A DNA stretch of 24,254 nt, taken from assembly GCA_965651595.1 (NCBI GenBank), contig CBFGTA010000021.1, positions 1 through 24,254 of the forward strand. The letters are read 5' to 3'. This document shows positions 7,514-14,424 of this stretch, in pieces. Within the stretch, counting starts at the first letter, position 1. Each line of letters begins with the position of its first letter. The DNA is from CBFGTA01 sp965651595 (GTDB lineage Bacteria > Actinomycetota > Actinomycetes > S36-B12 > UBA10799). Position numbers and translations under genes: made by a program. Under the pieces are notes generated by a model. It was not told the origin of the DNA, made no database searches, and saw nothing but the letters and a program-made list of their open reading frames with translations.

Positions 7514-9157
7514 TTAGCTATCCCCGAGAGCTTCGTTGACGACCTCACGGGCCGCAGATTGAATCTCCGCCAAGTGGGCATCTCCCCGGAACGACTCGGC
7601 ATAAATCTTGTAGACGTCTTCGGTGCCGGACGGTCGAGCCGCGAACCACCCTTCGTCCGTTGTCACCTTCAACCCGCCGATTGGTGCCCCGTTGCCGGGT
7701 GCCTCCGTCAATATCGCCGTGATGGGATCGCCAGCGAGCTCGGTCGCCGTGACTTGTTCGGGCGACAACTTGGCCAAGCGGGCTTTCTGCTCGCGGGTCG
7801 CCGGAGCGTCGATGCGGGCATAGCTCGGCGCACCGAACTGTTCGGTCAAGCGCGCATAGTGGGCACTCGGTGATTCTCCCGTGGTGGCGCGGATCTCGGA
7901 AGCGAGCAAACACAGGATGATGCCGTCCTTGTCAGTCGTCCACACCGTGCCGTCGTGGCGCAAGAAACTCGCCCCAGCTGACTCTTCGCCTCCGAAGCCG
8001 ACACTGCCATCGATCAGTCCCGGCACGAACCACTTAAAGCCCACCGGCACCTCGATGAGACGGCGGTCGATGCTGGCCGCCACTCGGTCGATCATCGACG
8101 AACTCACCAAAGTCTTGCCGATGGCCGCGTCTGCCGACCACCCTGGGCGATGAGAAAACAAGTACTCGATGGCGACCGACAAGAAGTGGTTGGGATTCAT
8201 CAATCCTGCGTCAGGAGTGACGATCCCGTGGCGGTCCGAGTCTGCATCGTTGCCGGTCGCAATGTCGTAGTCCGAACGACGCTCGATGAGTGACGCCATG
8301 GAGTGTGGGCTCGAACAGTCCATCCGGATCTTTCCATCCCAGTCCAAGGTCATGAAGCTGAACTGGCGGTCGACGTGGGGGTTGACGACCGTGAGGTCGA
8401 GATTCCATCGCTCAGCGATGCGGCCCCAGTAGTGCACACTGGCGCCCCCCAAGGGGTCAGCTCCAATCCGGACCCCCGCCTCGCGGATCGCGTCGAGATT
8501 GACGATCGTGTCTAGGTCGTCGACGTAGGTGCTCAGAAAATCGTAATTGTGGGTGGTGTCAGCCGATCGAGCTCGCGTGAAATCCACGCGAGGAATGGAA
8601 CCCACCCCGGAGCGGAGCAGGTCGTTGGCCCGATTCTGGACGACGCTGGTGATGTCGGTGCCGGCCGGGCCACCGCTGGGAGGGTTGTACTTGAACCCGC
8701 CGTCAGTTGGTGGGTTGTGTGATGGGGTGATGACGATTCCGTCGGCCTGAGACGAGTGGGAGCGGTTGTGTCTCAGGATGGCGTGACTTATCGCGGGGGT
8801 TGGAACGAACAGATCGTCGGGTTCCACTCTCACCTCGACGCCGTGGGCTGCGAGCACTTCTAGGGCCGTGACGTAGGCCGGTTCGCTGAGAGCGTGGGTG
8901 TCCATGCCGAGGTACAGCGGGCCATCGATCCCCTGGCTCCGGCGGTACTCGACGATGGCCAGAGTCGTGGCGGCGATGTGGTCGTCATTGAAGGCACGTT
9001 TCAGGGAGCTGCCGCGGTGGCCGGACGTGCCGAACGTCACCTGTTGCTCGGGCACGTCAGGGTTGGGACGCAGCGTGTAATACGCCGTGATCAGACGGGC
9101 AATGTCGGTGAGGTCTTCGGGAAGAGCGGCTGTTCCGGCCCGCGGGTGATTCGACAT
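7514..9157 (-). CDS. pgm: Phosphoglucomutase (alpha-D-glucose phosphate-specific)
   Basis: Pgm interconverts glucose 1-phosphate and glucose 6-phosphate, linking glycolysis to glycogen, trehalose and cell-wall sugar nucleotides. Its 547 residues match E. coli Pgm closely. In order it shows TFGTSGHRGS (41-50), the active-site serine loop VITPSHNPPTDGG (142-154, Ser146), the Mg-binding loop GNDADSDRHG (302-311), the sugar-binding loop GFGGEESAG (387-395) and the phosphate-binding loop RPSGTEDVYKIYAES (508-522). All four functional loops are intact. ATG 9157 follows a CAAGAT hexamer by six bases and has no ribosome binding site, so it may be leaderless. It is transcribed toward the GNAT gene and follows the SDR-like gene on the same strand after a 64-base gap. 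Confidence 0.96.
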   Translation of the reverse strand: MSNHPRAGTAALPEDLTDIARLITAYYTLRPNPDVPEQQVTFGTSGHRGSSLKRAFNDDHIAATTLAIVEYRRSQGIDGPLYLGMDTHALSEPAYVTALEVLAAHGVEVRVEPDDLFVPTPAISHAILRHNRSHSSQADGIVITPSHNPPTDGGFKYNPPSGGPAGTDITSVVQNRANDLLRSGVGSIPRVDFTRARSADTTHNYDFLSTYVDDLDTIVNLDAIREAGVRIGADPLGGASVHYWGRIAERWNLDLTVVNPHVDRQFSFMTLDWDGKIRMDCSSPHSMASLIERRSDYDIATGNDADSDRHGIVTPDAGLMNPNHFLSVAIEYLFSHRPGWSADAAIGKTLVSSSMIDRVAASIDRRLIEVPVGFKWFVPGLIDGSVGFGGEESAGASFLRHDGTVWTTDKDGIILCLLASEIRATTGESPSAHYARLTEQFGAPSYARIDAPATREQKARLAKLSPEQVTATELAGDPITAILTEAPGNGAPIGGLKVTTDEGWFAARPSGTEDVYKIYAESFRGDAHLAEIQSAAREVVNEALGDS

Positions 9158-9163
9158 AGACCC

Positions 9164-9169
9164 ATCTTG
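9164..9169 (-). promoter_or_regulatory. -10-like hexamer CAAGAT before pgm
   Basis: On the minus strand CAAGAT is followed by six bases and ATG 9157. It departs from TANNNT only at the first base. No -35 is clear. Confidence 0.35.
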
Positions 9170-9177
9170 GCGACCCG

Positions 9178-9231
9178 CAGGTCGTGATGCAGGATCCAGT
9201 AGCGCACCCGGACGATAAGAGTCACGACCTG
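9178..9231. repeat. 10-bp perfect inverted repeat between pgm and the SDR-like gene
   Basis: CAGGTCGTGA (9178-9187) is repeated inverted at 9222-9231, 34 bases apart. The right arm covers the last codons and stop of the SDR-like gene, and the left arm lies about 21-30 bases upstream of the pgm start. It could be a long-loop terminator or an operator. A match of this size and spacing is expected about once by chance in such a window. Confidence 0.25.
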
Positions 9232-9914
9232 AATTCGGAGTACGTTACTTCGGCTGCTCGTTGGGCATCGGGCAGTTCGGCAACGTCGGCGACAAAGCGG
9301 GCCAGCTCCTCTGGCGCGTAGTCATCCGATGAGCCTATCTGCCCATCGATGAGGGCCGAACCCACGTAAACGCCATCGTGGCGGTAGTCGGCAAAAGCGT
9401 TGGCTACGAAGTTGTTGAGGGCGGCCTTAGCTGCCCCCAACGAACATCCTGCCGGCCACGGCGAATGGGCTAGGGGGGTCATGGGAACGATAAAAGATCC
9501 GCGCCCGCGCTCAATCATCCCCTTCCCTACATGCCTCAAAGCTGCGACGGCCGAAAAACACACGATCTCCATCGTGGAAGTGAAGTCGTCCATGGTGATC
9601 CGCGTGGGTGGGGCAAGGACCATGCGGGAGGTGTTGGCGACGACGACAGTCGCTGGACCGAGTGTTTCCTCGCAGCTGTCGATCGCAGCTGTCACCCGGT
9701 TCAGATCCCGCACATCGGCATGGACAGTGTGGTGTCCCACCCCGGCCGCCCGCAGGACAGCTGCTTGATCGCTGAGCACATCGACGGAGTGGGCGACGAG
9801 TCCGATGTGGTAGCCGCGTTGACCGAGTTCGCTAGCCAGGCTCAGCCCCAAGCCCGGCCCCGTCCCGATGATCACTGCTGTACCCGGGTCTGGTGACGCG
9901 TCTATCCCAGCCAT
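9222..9914 (-). CDS. Atypical SDR-fold protein lacking the catalytic Tyr
   Basis: A 230-residue Rossmann protein with the SDR nucleotide loop GTGPGLG (17-23), VHADVRDL (64-71) matching the usual D-V-x-D position, and VVVANTS (90-96) in place of the NNAG strand. In the active site the Lys is present (Lys163 in GAAKAALNNF), but the Tyr four residues earlier is Leu159 and the usual Ser is Thr146. A GxGPGLG subgroup of SDR-like proteins with altered active sites exists among actinobacteria and proteobacteria. Members are poorly characterised and may be reductases with a different proton donor or may not be enzymes. ATG 9914 is preferred over GTG 9920 because the -10 hexamer TAGGGT ends six bases before it. 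The gene precedes pgm and diverges from clpC. Confidence 0.75.
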   Translation of the reverse strand: MAGIDASPDPGTAVIIGTGPGLGLSLASELGQRGYHIGLVAHSVDVLSDQAAVLRAAGVGHHTVHADVRDLNRVTAAIDSCEETLGPATVVVANTSRMVLAPPTRITMDDFTSTMEIVCFSAVAALRHVGKGMIERGRGSFIVPMTPLAHSPWPAGCSLGAAKAALNNFVANAFADYRHDGVYVGSALIDGQIGSSDDYAPEELARFVADVAELPDAQRAAEVTYSEFRS

Positions 9915-9920
9915 GGGCAC

Positions 9921-9926
9921 ACCCTA
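9921..9926 (-). promoter_or_regulatory. -10 hexamer TAGGGT, leaderless start of the SDR-like gene
   Basis: On the minus strand TAGGGT is followed by six bases and then ATG 9914. This spacing repeats that seen at several other starts in the window and decides between ATG 9914 and GTG 9920. Confidence 0.5.
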
Positions 9927-9990
9927 GCGAATTCAAGAGAACAACAGATCGGTTGGCGGAACTGCCAGAAGTCGTTTTCCTGGGCCTCGT

Positions 9991-10007
9991 GTTCACCCGT
10001 GGCGAAC
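9991..10007 (+). promoter_or_regulatory. Candidate ClgR operator upstream of clpC
   Basis: GTTCACC-CGT-GGCGAAC is a 7-3-7 dyad with one mismatch. Reported ClgR sites have a CGC-N5-GCG core flanked by A/T. This site keeps the GCGAAC half and has CAC in place of CGC in the other. ClgR activates clpC and clpP in several actinobacteria. The site lies about 210 bases before the clpC start and about 140 before the nearest good -10 hexamer, farther than usual, so another promoter closer to it may exist. Confidence 0.4.
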
Positions 10008-10149
10008 GACACCGCTGGCGGGGACAATTCCGGAACATTTTGGTCGGGTGGAGTGCTTGGGTAGGAGTCAGTTGCCCGCCCGGGCACCTACGGTCTGGCA
10101 ACAGCCGCGCTCGCTCTGAGCGCTGACAGTGCGCGGCGGTAGGGTGGTC

Positions 10150-10155
10150 TAGGCT
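10150..10155 (+). promoter_or_regulatory. -10 hexamer TAGGCT of clpC
   Basis: TAGGCT lies 58 bases before the clpC ATG. TAGGGT at 10140-10145 is an alternative. CTGACA at 10123-10128 resembles a -35, but it is 21 bases from TAGGCT and 11 from TAGGGT, so neither pairing is ideal. Confidence 0.35.
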
Positions 10156-10165
10156 GCACGGACTG

Positions 10166-10204
10166 ATGCGAGAGGCCGTGGTCGAAGACGATCAGGCCGA
10201 GTGA
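10166..10204 (+). other. Possible 12-codon upstream ORF in the clpC leader
   Basis: ATG 10166 opens a short frame, MREAVVEDDQAE, that ends at TGA 10202-10204, overlapping the clpC ribosome binding site. It is in frame with clpC and lies ten bases after the TAGGCT hexamer. It could couple or tune clpC translation, or it could be chance. Confidence 0.25.
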
Positions 10205-10208
10205 GGAG
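10203..10208 (+). promoter_or_regulatory. clpC ribosome binding site GAGGAG
   Basis: GAGGAG sits five bases before ATG 10214. It is one of the few strong Shine-Dalgarno sites in this window and fixes the clpC start. Confidence 0.7.
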
Positions 10209-10213
10209 TAGGC

Positions 10214-12727
10214 ATGTTCGAGAGATTCACTGACCGAGCGCGACGCGTTGTGGTCTTGGCGCAAGAAGAAGCTCGCATGCTCAACCACAACTACATCGGT
10301 ACCGAGCACATCCTGCTCGGACTCATCCACGAAGGCGAGGGCGTCGCCGCCAAGTCGCTGGAGAGCCTCAACATCTCCTTGGAGGCGGTGCGTTCCCAGG
10401 TGGAGGAGATCATCGGGCAAGGGCAGCAGGCGCCGAGTGGCCACATTCCCTTCACTCCTCGAGCCAAGAAGGTACTTGAGTTTTCTCTTCGCGAAGCCCT
10501 GCAGCTTGGTCATAATTACATTGGCACTGAGCATATTTTGCTCGGCCTCATCCGTGAAGGGGAAGGTGTCGCAGCCCAGGTCCTGGTCAAGTTGGGTGCT
10601 GACCTCGGGCGGGTACGTCAGCAAGTCATCCAGCTCCTGAGCGGCTACCAAGGCAAGGAACCAGCTACTTCCGGGGGCCCTCAAGAAGGCCAACAATCTT
10701 CGTCGCTAGTCCTCGACCAGTTCGGCCGAAACCTCACCCAAGCAGCTCGTGACGCGAAACTCGACCCGGTAATCGGCCGAGAGAAAGAGATCGAGCGAGT
10801 CATGCAGGTGCTGAGTCGTCGCACCAAGAACAACCCGGTGCTCATCGGGGAGCCCGGTGTGGGCAAGACTGCCGTGGTCGAGGGCCTAGCCCAAATGATC
10901 GTGCGCGGCGAAGTGCCCGAAACCCTCAAAGACAAGCAGCTCTACACCCTGGACCTTGGCGCCCTCGTGGCAGGCTCACGCTACCGGGGCGACTTCGAGG
11001 AGCGGCTCAAGAAGGTCCTCAAGGAGATCCGTACCCGCGGTGACGTAATCGTATTCATCGACGAGATGCACACCCTGGTGGGTGCCGGTGCGGCTGAGGG
11101 AGCGATCGACGCCGCGAGCATCCTGAAGCCGATGCTTGCCCGCGGAGAGCTACAGACCATTGGTGCCACGACCCTCGACGAGTACCGCAAGTACGTGGAG
11201 AAGGATGCCGCTCTGGAGCGACGGTTCCAACCGATCCAGGTCAATGAACCGAGCCTGGCCCACACCATTGAGATCCTGAAGGGCCTGCGGGACCGTTACG
11301 AGAACCACCACAAGGTCACCATCACCGACGCGGCACTGGTGAGCGCGGCCACTCTGGCAGACCGGTACATCAACGACCGGTTCCTGCCCGACAAGGCGAT
11401 TGACCTCATCGACGAGGCGGGAGCCCGACTGCGGATTCGCCGCATGACCGCGCCGCCGGACTTGCGCGAGTTTGACGAGCGGATCGCTGGCGTGCGCCGC
11501 GAGAAGGAATCCGCTATCGATTCGCAAGACTTTGAAAAGGCTGCGAACTTGCGCGATCAAGAGAAGACCCTGATGGCTGAGCGCAACGAACGCGAGCAGG
11601 AGTGGAAGGCCGGCGACATGGACGTCGTGGCTGAAGTCGACGAGGAGATCATCGCCGAGGTGCTCGCCACAGCGACCGGCATCCCGGTCTTCAAGCTCAC
11701 GGAGGAAGAGAGCCAGCGGCTTCTGCGCATGGAAAGTGAGCTCCACAAGCGCGTCATCGGCCAAAACGACGCCATCCGGGCGCTCTCGCGCGCCATTCGC
11801 CGCACGCGTGCGGGCCTCAAAGATCCCAAGCGGCCCAGCGGCTCATTCATTTTTGCTGGCCCGTCCGGCGTTGGGAAGACCGAACTGAGCAAGGCCCTGG
11901 CCGAGTTCCTGTTCGGTGAGGAGGACGCTCTCATCAGTTTGGACATGAGCGAATTCAGTGAGAAGCACACGGTTTCGCGGCTGTTCGGATCGCCCCCAGG
12001 CTACGTAGGATACGAAGAAGGCGGGCAGCTCACCGAGAAGGTTCGTCGCCGCCCGTTCTCGGTGGTTCTGTTTGACGAGGTCGAGAAAGCCCACCCGGAT
12101 ATCTTCAACTCGCTGCTGCAAATCTTGGAAGACGGTCGCCTGACCGACTCTCAGGGCCGGGTCGTCGATTTCAAGAACACTGTCATCATCATGACGACCA
12201 ATCTCGGCACCCGCGACATCTCCAGGTCAGTCGGCCTCGGGTTCGGCAACGAGTCCGACACCGATTCGAACTACGAGCGGATGAAAGCCAAAGTCAACGA
12301 GGAGCTTAAGAACCATTTCCGTCCGGAGTTCCTCAACCGCATCGACGACATCATCGTGTTCCACCAGTTGACCGAAGCCGAGATCGTCGAGATCGTCGAC
12401 TTGATGCTGCAAAAGGTCGACGAGCGGCTGCGCGACAAGGACATGGCCCTTGAACTCACTTCAGCGGCCAAAGAAGCTCTAGCTGCCCGAGGCTACGATC
12501 CGCTGCTCGGTGCTCGGCCACTGCGGCGCACCATCCAGCGCGACATTGAGGACCCCCTCTCCGAGAAGATCCTTTTCGGAGAAGTTACGTCCGGTCAGAT
12601 TGTCCTCGTCGACGTAGAAGGCCCCAGTCCGGCCGAGGCCAGTTTTGTCTTCCAGGGTTCGGCGCGGCCACTCCTGCCAGATTCGGTGCCCGTCGAGCCC
12701 GAAACCACCGAAGCGGACGGAAGCTGA
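10214..12727 (+). CDS. clpC: ATP-dependent Clp protease ATP-binding subunit ClpC
   Basis: An 837-residue HSP100 unfoldase that feeds proteins to ClpP and is essential in mycobacteria (ClpC1). Two Clp_N repeats lie at about 1-70 and 78-145, each with HNYIGTEHILLGLI. AAA domain 1 has Walker A GEPGVGKT (212-219) and Walker B FIDE (281-284). A UVR-type coiled middle region lies at about 418-455 (EFDERIAGV to LRDQEKTL). AAA domain 2 has Walker A GPSGVGKT (549-556) and Walker B LFDE (619-622). The ClpP-docking loop VGLGF (673-677) marks it as a ClpP partner, unlike ClpB. The 25-residue C-terminal tail is acidic and Pro-rich. It is a single-gene unit with a long leader, and it meets mutY end to end. 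Confidence 0.97.
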   Translation: MFERFTDRARRVVVLAQEEARMLNHNYIGTEHILLGLIHEGEGVAAKSLESLNISLEAVRSQVEEIIGQGQQAPSGHIPFTPRAKKVLEFSLREALQLGHNYIGTEHILLGLIREGEGVAAQVLVKLGADLGRVRQQVIQLLSGYQGKEPATSGGPQEGQQSSSLVLDQFGRNLTQAARDAKLDPVIGREKEIERVMQVLSRRTKNNPVLIGEPGVGKTAVVEGLAQMIVRGEVPETLKDKQLYTLDLGALVAGSRYRGDFEERLKKVLKEIRTRGDVIVFIDEMHTLVGAGAAEGAIDAASILKPMLARGELQTIGATTLDEYRKYVEKDAALERRFQPIQVNEPSLAHTIEILKGLRDRYENHHKVTITDAALVSAATLADRYINDRFLPDKAIDLIDEAGARLRIRRMTAPPDLREFDERIAGVRREKESAIDSQDFEKAANLRDQEKTLMAERNEREQEWKAGDMDVVAEVDEEIIAEVLATATGIPVFKLTEEESQRLLRMESELHKRVIGQNDAIRALSRAIRRTRAGLKDPKRPSGSFIFAGPSGVGKTELSKALAEFLFGEEDALISLDMSEFSEKHTVSRLFGSPPGYVGYEEGGQLTEKVRRRPFSVVLFDEVEKAHPDIFNSLLQILEDGRLTDSQGRVVDFKNTVIIMTTNLGTRDISRSVGLGFGNESDTDSNYERMKAKVNEELKNHFRPEFLNRIDDIIVFHQLTEAEIVEIVDLMLQKVDERLRDKDMALELTSAAKEALAARGYDPLLGARPLRRTIQRDIEDPLSEKILFGEVTSGQIVLVDVEGPSPAEASFVFQGSARPLLPDSVPVEPETTEADGS

Positions 12728-13663
12728 CTACTGCTCGTCGCGGACGTCCCTGCCGCCTGGCCCAGGGTGTGCTGAGTTCAGGCTCGGCAAACCCCACCGC
12801 CCCGGTCCGGCCGGTTCGGCGAGACCGTCTTGGACGAGGCTGCCTAGGCAAGCCTCGAGTTGGGTGCGGTCTTCCCACAACTCGCGTAGGTCGTCGAGGG
12901 TCACCGGTGATGACTGTCGCCGCAATGCGGCCATGATGAGGCCGCGAACCTGGCGATTGCTGCCAGCGAACGTGGCTTGGCGGGGCAACGGCTGCGACGG
13001 TGGGTAGCCAGCGGCTCGCCACCTGCAACTGGCACGGACCGGACATTCGGCGCACAAGGGAGACCGGCTCGTGCACACGAGCGATCCGAGTTCCATGACG
13101 GCGATCGACCACTCGGCCGCCATGGTGGCTTCGGCGGGCAGTTCCTCCATCGCCCACGTTCGTTCCGACTGCCGGGGACTGGCCGATTCGGGGAACTGCT
13201 GGCCCATCCGATGCCGGTGAAGGACCCGCCGCACATTGGTGTCCAGAACGAGGGCGCGTTGCCCGAAGGCGAAAGCCAGGACGGCGCTGGCGGTGTAGTC
13301 GCCGACTCCCGGTAGCTGGCGGAGAAGTCGATAGTCGGCCGGAACCGTGTCCTCATAGTCCTCGGCCAGGACAGTGGCAGTCGCATGCAGGCGCAGTGCC
13401 CGCCGCGGATAACCCAACGTTCCCCATTCCCGCAGGACTTCAGCAGTCGGTTCGCTTGCCAGAAAGGACGGTTGAGGCCACCGTTGCCACCACTGCGACC
13501 ACACGGGCAAGATCCGGCTCACCGGTGTCTGCTGCAGCAAGAACTCCGACAGCAGAACCATCCAGGCCGAACGTTCCGGAACCCTCCAGGGCAGATCGCG
13601 TTGATGGGCCCGGTACCACCCGATGACAGCAGTGGCACGATCGCTACTGGCTTCTTGAGTCAT
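12728..13663 (-). CDS. mutY: A/G-specific adenine DNA glycosylase
   Basis: MutY removes adenine mispaired with 8-oxoguanine. The 311-residue protein has the catalytic Glu in SEFLLQQTPV (39-48, Glu40) and the helix-hairpin-helix LPGVGDYTASAV (117-128). The nucleophile-stabilising Asp is in LDTNVRRVLHR (140-150, Asp141). The [4Fe-4S] ligands are Cys197, 204, 207 and 213, with the exact C-x6-C-x2-C-x5-C spacing. It lacks the full NUDIX-like C-terminal domain of E. coli MutY. The last 80 residues include a winged-helix-like stretch, similar in length to the short mycobacterial MutY. The start ATG 13663 is chosen by homology, and ATG 13675 is possible. The frame continues upstream to 14356, but that part is antisense to the next gene. 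The stop directly abuts the clpC stop. Confidence 0.93.
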   Translation of the reverse strand: MTQEASSDRATAVIGWYRAHQRDLPWRVPERSAWMVLLSEFLLQQTPVSRILPVWSQWWQRWPQPSFLASEPTAEVLREWGTLGYPRRALRLHATATVLAEDYEDTVPADYRLLRQLPGVGDYTASAVLAFAFGQRALVLDTNVRRVLHRHRMGQQFPESASPRQSERTWAMEELPAEATMAAEWSIAVMELGSLVCTSRSPLCAECPVRASCRWRAAGYPPSQPLPRQATFAGSNRQVRGLIMAALRRQSSPVTLDDLRELWEDRTQLEACLGSLVQDGLAEPAGPGRWGLPSLNSAHPGPGGRDVRDEQ

Positions 13664-13719
13664 GGTGGGTTGCATCGTGACATGGCGAGCCGTTGCGGCG
13701 ATTACCCGGGCCGAGTTGT

Positions 13720-13725
13720 TAACGT
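13720..13725 (+). promoter_or_regulatory. -10 hexamer TAACGT before the membrane-anchored protein
   Basis: TAACGT is followed by seven bases, mostly G, and then GTG 13733, which fits a leaderless or nearly leaderless mRNA. It lies 57 bases from the divergent mutY start. Confidence 0.4.
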
Positions 13726-13732
13726 GGGGGGC

Positions 13733-14338
13733 GTGAGCAGCGTCCTCGAACCCGTTGGCCCCGAGCCCCCTTCCGTCTATTGGCGTCGGCGTCTGGTGGT
13801 GATCCTGGCGGCAGTGGTTGTCCTCGCGTTCATCATCTTCTTGCTGTCCAACTTGTTCGGGGGATCGTCGGACGATCAGGTAGTGGCGACTCCGGTCGAA
13901 TCTCCCACGGCTACGGTTGATCCGGGAGCTGTGCGGGAATGTACCGACGCCGACCTGGAAGTGACAGCGTCGCTCAGAGACGACGCCACCAGCTTCCCGC
14001 AGGGCGATCCGATTGAGTTCGACATCAACATCAAGAACATCTCTTCGGAACCGTGCACTCGCAACGTCGGGACGGACAACAACTCCTTCGAGGTAACTAG
14101 CGGTAGCGTCCGTGTGTGGAACAGCGATGACTGCGCGGCGGAAACGACCGCCGCCGTTGAAACTCTGCCCGCCGTGGCAGCCACGGGGGAGTTTTATCGG
14201 GCGTTCGTTGTGTGGGATCAGGTCATTAGTCAGGAAGGGTGTCCCGCGGGTCAACCCTCGGCTCAACCCGGCACGTACGAAGTGATCGCCACTAACGGAG
14301 ACGTCTCGTCTGCCCCGCTCACTTTCGTGATCTCGTAG
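13733..14338 (+). CDS. Membrane-anchored extracytoplasmic protein of unknown function
   Basis: A 201-residue protein with a short cytoplasmic N-terminus (YWRRR at 16-20), one strongly hydrophobic segment at about 21-43, and an acidic Ser/Thr/Pro linker. The external domain of about 130 residues contains four Cys. That domain reads like an immunoglobulin-type beta sandwich (FDINIKNISSEPC, VRVWNSDDC, PGTYEVIATNG), possibly BsuPI-like; this is an impression from pattern only. Mycobacteria carry a small membrane protein at the equivalent place between radA/disA and mutY, so it may be the positional counterpart of Rv3587c. The start GTG 13733 follows a -10 hexamer. The frame extends upstream to 13385, but that part is antisense to mutY. 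No partner or function can be assigned. Confidence 0.72.
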   Translation: MSSVLEPVGPEPPSVYWRRRLVVILAAVVVLAFIIFLLSNLFGGSSDDQVVATPVESPTATVDPGAVRECTDADLEVTASLRDDATSFPQGDPIEFDINIKNISSEPCTRNVGTDNNSFEVTSGSVRVWNSDDCAAETTAAVETLPAVAATGEFYRAFVVWDQVISQEGCPAGQPSAQPGTYEVIATNGDVSSAPLTFVIS

Positions 14339-14372
14339 GCCTATGTGGGCCAACATGGGTCCACGTAGGCCT
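14337..14372 (+). terminator. Hairpin between the membrane protein gene and radA
   Basis: Arms AGGCCTATGTGGGCC (14337-14351) and GGTCCACGTAGGCCT (14358-14372) pair over 15 bases around a six-base loop. In plus-strand RNA the two imperfect positions are G-U pairs; in minus-strand RNA they are mismatches, so it favours the upstream plus-strand gene, whose stop codon it overlaps. No T run follows, as is common in actinobacterial terminators. Confidence 0.7.
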
Positions 14373-14424
14373 GATGAGTTGGGGGCGAGGTTCAGGGGTC
14401 GGCGGACCTAACCGTTGCCGACGG

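Noticed and set aside
9958..9976. Possible SigR-type (GGAAY-N18-GTT) promoter before clpC
   Set aside because: GGAAC at 9958 is followed by GTT after only 11 bases, and GGAAC at 10032 has no GTT at the right distance.
13385..13732. Upstream extension of the membrane-protein frame
   Set aside because: It is antisense to the catalytic part of mutY; the hydrophobic anchor follows directly after GTG 13733.
13664..14356. Upstream extension of the mutY frame
   Set aside because: The extra 231 residues are antisense to the membrane-anchored protein, and MutY proteins begin near residue 1 of the chosen start.
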